NCBI GenBank assembly: GCA_900553255.1
Contig: USCI01000122.1
Span: 1-5,244, forward strand
From: an uncultured Oscillospiraceae bacterium
GTDB taxonomy: Bacteria > Bacillota > Clostridia > Oscillospirales > Acutalibacteraceae
Direction of reading: 5' to 3'
Length of the DNA: 5,244 nt
In this document: piece after piece, positions 4,851 through 5,244 of the stretch
How positions within the stretch are numbered: the stretch's first letter is position 1
Layout of the letters: each line of letters starts with the position of its first letter
The notes under the pieces: generated by a model
Told to the model about the DNA's origin: nothing
The model's input: the letters and a program-made list of their open reading frames with translations, nothing else
The model's database searches: none
Program-made: the position numbers and the translations under genes

Positions 4851-5198
4851 ATGCTGTTTATCGAATACCCCAAATGCACAACCTGCCAGAAGGCCAAGAA
4901 ATGGCTAGATGACCACGGGATCACCTATACCGACCGGCATATCAAGGAAAACCCGCCCACCTATGAGGAACTGAAGGCGTGGCATGCCCGCAGCGGCCTG
5001 CCGCTGCGCCGTTTTTTTAACACGAGCGGCCTTGTCTACAAGGCGATGAACCTGCGGGAACGGCTGGACGGGATGAGCGAAGAGGAGCAGCTGCGGCTGC
5101 TGGCGACCGACGGGATGCTGGTCAAGCGGCCGCTGGTCGTGCGGGATGATCTGGTGCTGACCGGCTTCAAAGAGACCGAGTGGGCGCGCCTGCTGTAG
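4851..5198 (+). CDS. ArsC/Spx/YffB-family thioredoxin-fold protein
   Basis: It has 115 residues, a typical length for the ArsC-like superfamily. The N-terminal strand leads into YPKCTTCQKAKKWLDD (6-21), a CxxC pair C9/C12 at the start of the first helix. Later come a helical middle (35-85) and TDGMLVKRPLVV (86-97), where R93-P94 matches the conserved Arg and cis-Pro of this fold. FKETEW (106-111) is a common C-terminal signature. Families with this layout include glutaredoxin-coupled arsenate reductases, the RNA-polymerase-binding regulators Spx/MgsR, and uncharacterised YffB-like proteins. The CxxC resembles Spx-type redox switches more than the single-Cys ArsC, but I cannot choose between regulator and reductase. 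No ars genes are nearby. It is 32 bp after the DUF4432 gene, probably the third gene of the operon. Confidence 0.9.
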   Translation: MLFIEYPKCTTCQKAKKWLDDHGITYTDRHIKENPPTYEELKAWHARSGLPLRRFFNTSGLVYKAMNLRERLDGMSEEEQLRLLATDGMLVKRPLVVRDDLVLTGFKETEWARLL

Positions 5199-5244
5199 CC
5201 GCAGCGGAACGCCCCTTTATCCATCCCAAAAAGCGGCCTGAGCA

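Overview
This is a stretch of bacterial chromosome. It very probably comes from a GC-rich member of the Firmicutes (class Clostridia, Oscillospirales/Ruminococcaceae-like). The evidence is the 16S 5' end (read on the minus strand) with the form GACGAACGCTGGCGGCGTGC, the strong AAGGAGG ribosome binding sites, the boxA-like rRNA leader element and the protein families present. The genus assignment is open because only 56 nt of 16S are included.

Layout. Positions 1-56 are the first 56 nt of a 16S rRNA gene on the minus strand, cut by the window edge. Positions 57-334 are its transcribed leader, with four hairpins and a boxA-like antitermination element. A near-consensus rRNA promoter (TTGACA, 17 bp, TATTAT) lies at 341-369, with an A/T-tract UP-like stretch up to 415. 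Immediately upstream, in the same direction and with no visible terminator, is a compact minus-strand folate operon: folP (2609-1773), a small four-helix membrane protein of unknown function (1753-1265), folB (1272-904) and folK (907-416). The last two junctions overlap (8 nt and 4 nt). FolB, FolK and FolP supply three consecutive steps of dihydropteroate synthesis; the cyclohydrolase (folE) and folC are not in the window.

A 168-bp divergent intergenic region (2610-2777) holds an extended -10 promoter for the fol operon on the minus strand. On the plus strand it holds a TTGAAT-17-TACACT promoter for a three-gene operon: a dTDP-glucose 4,6-dehydratase (rfbB/rmlB, 2778-3794), a DUF4432/aldose-1-epimerase-fold sugar-binding protein (3811-4818) and a small ArsC/Spx-family thioredoxin-fold protein (4851-5198). 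Two starts differ from what a default ATG caller would give. folP appears to start at GTG 2609 because of a strong SD. rfbB needs a non-ATG start, most likely CTG at 2778, to retain its Rossmann NAD-binding loop.

Nothing here is a mobile element, CRISPR array or defence system. The points worth a second look are the unknown membrane protein inside the folate operon, the CTG start of rfbB, the folate operon feeding directly into an rRNA operon, and a few residue substitutions in FolP and FolK.
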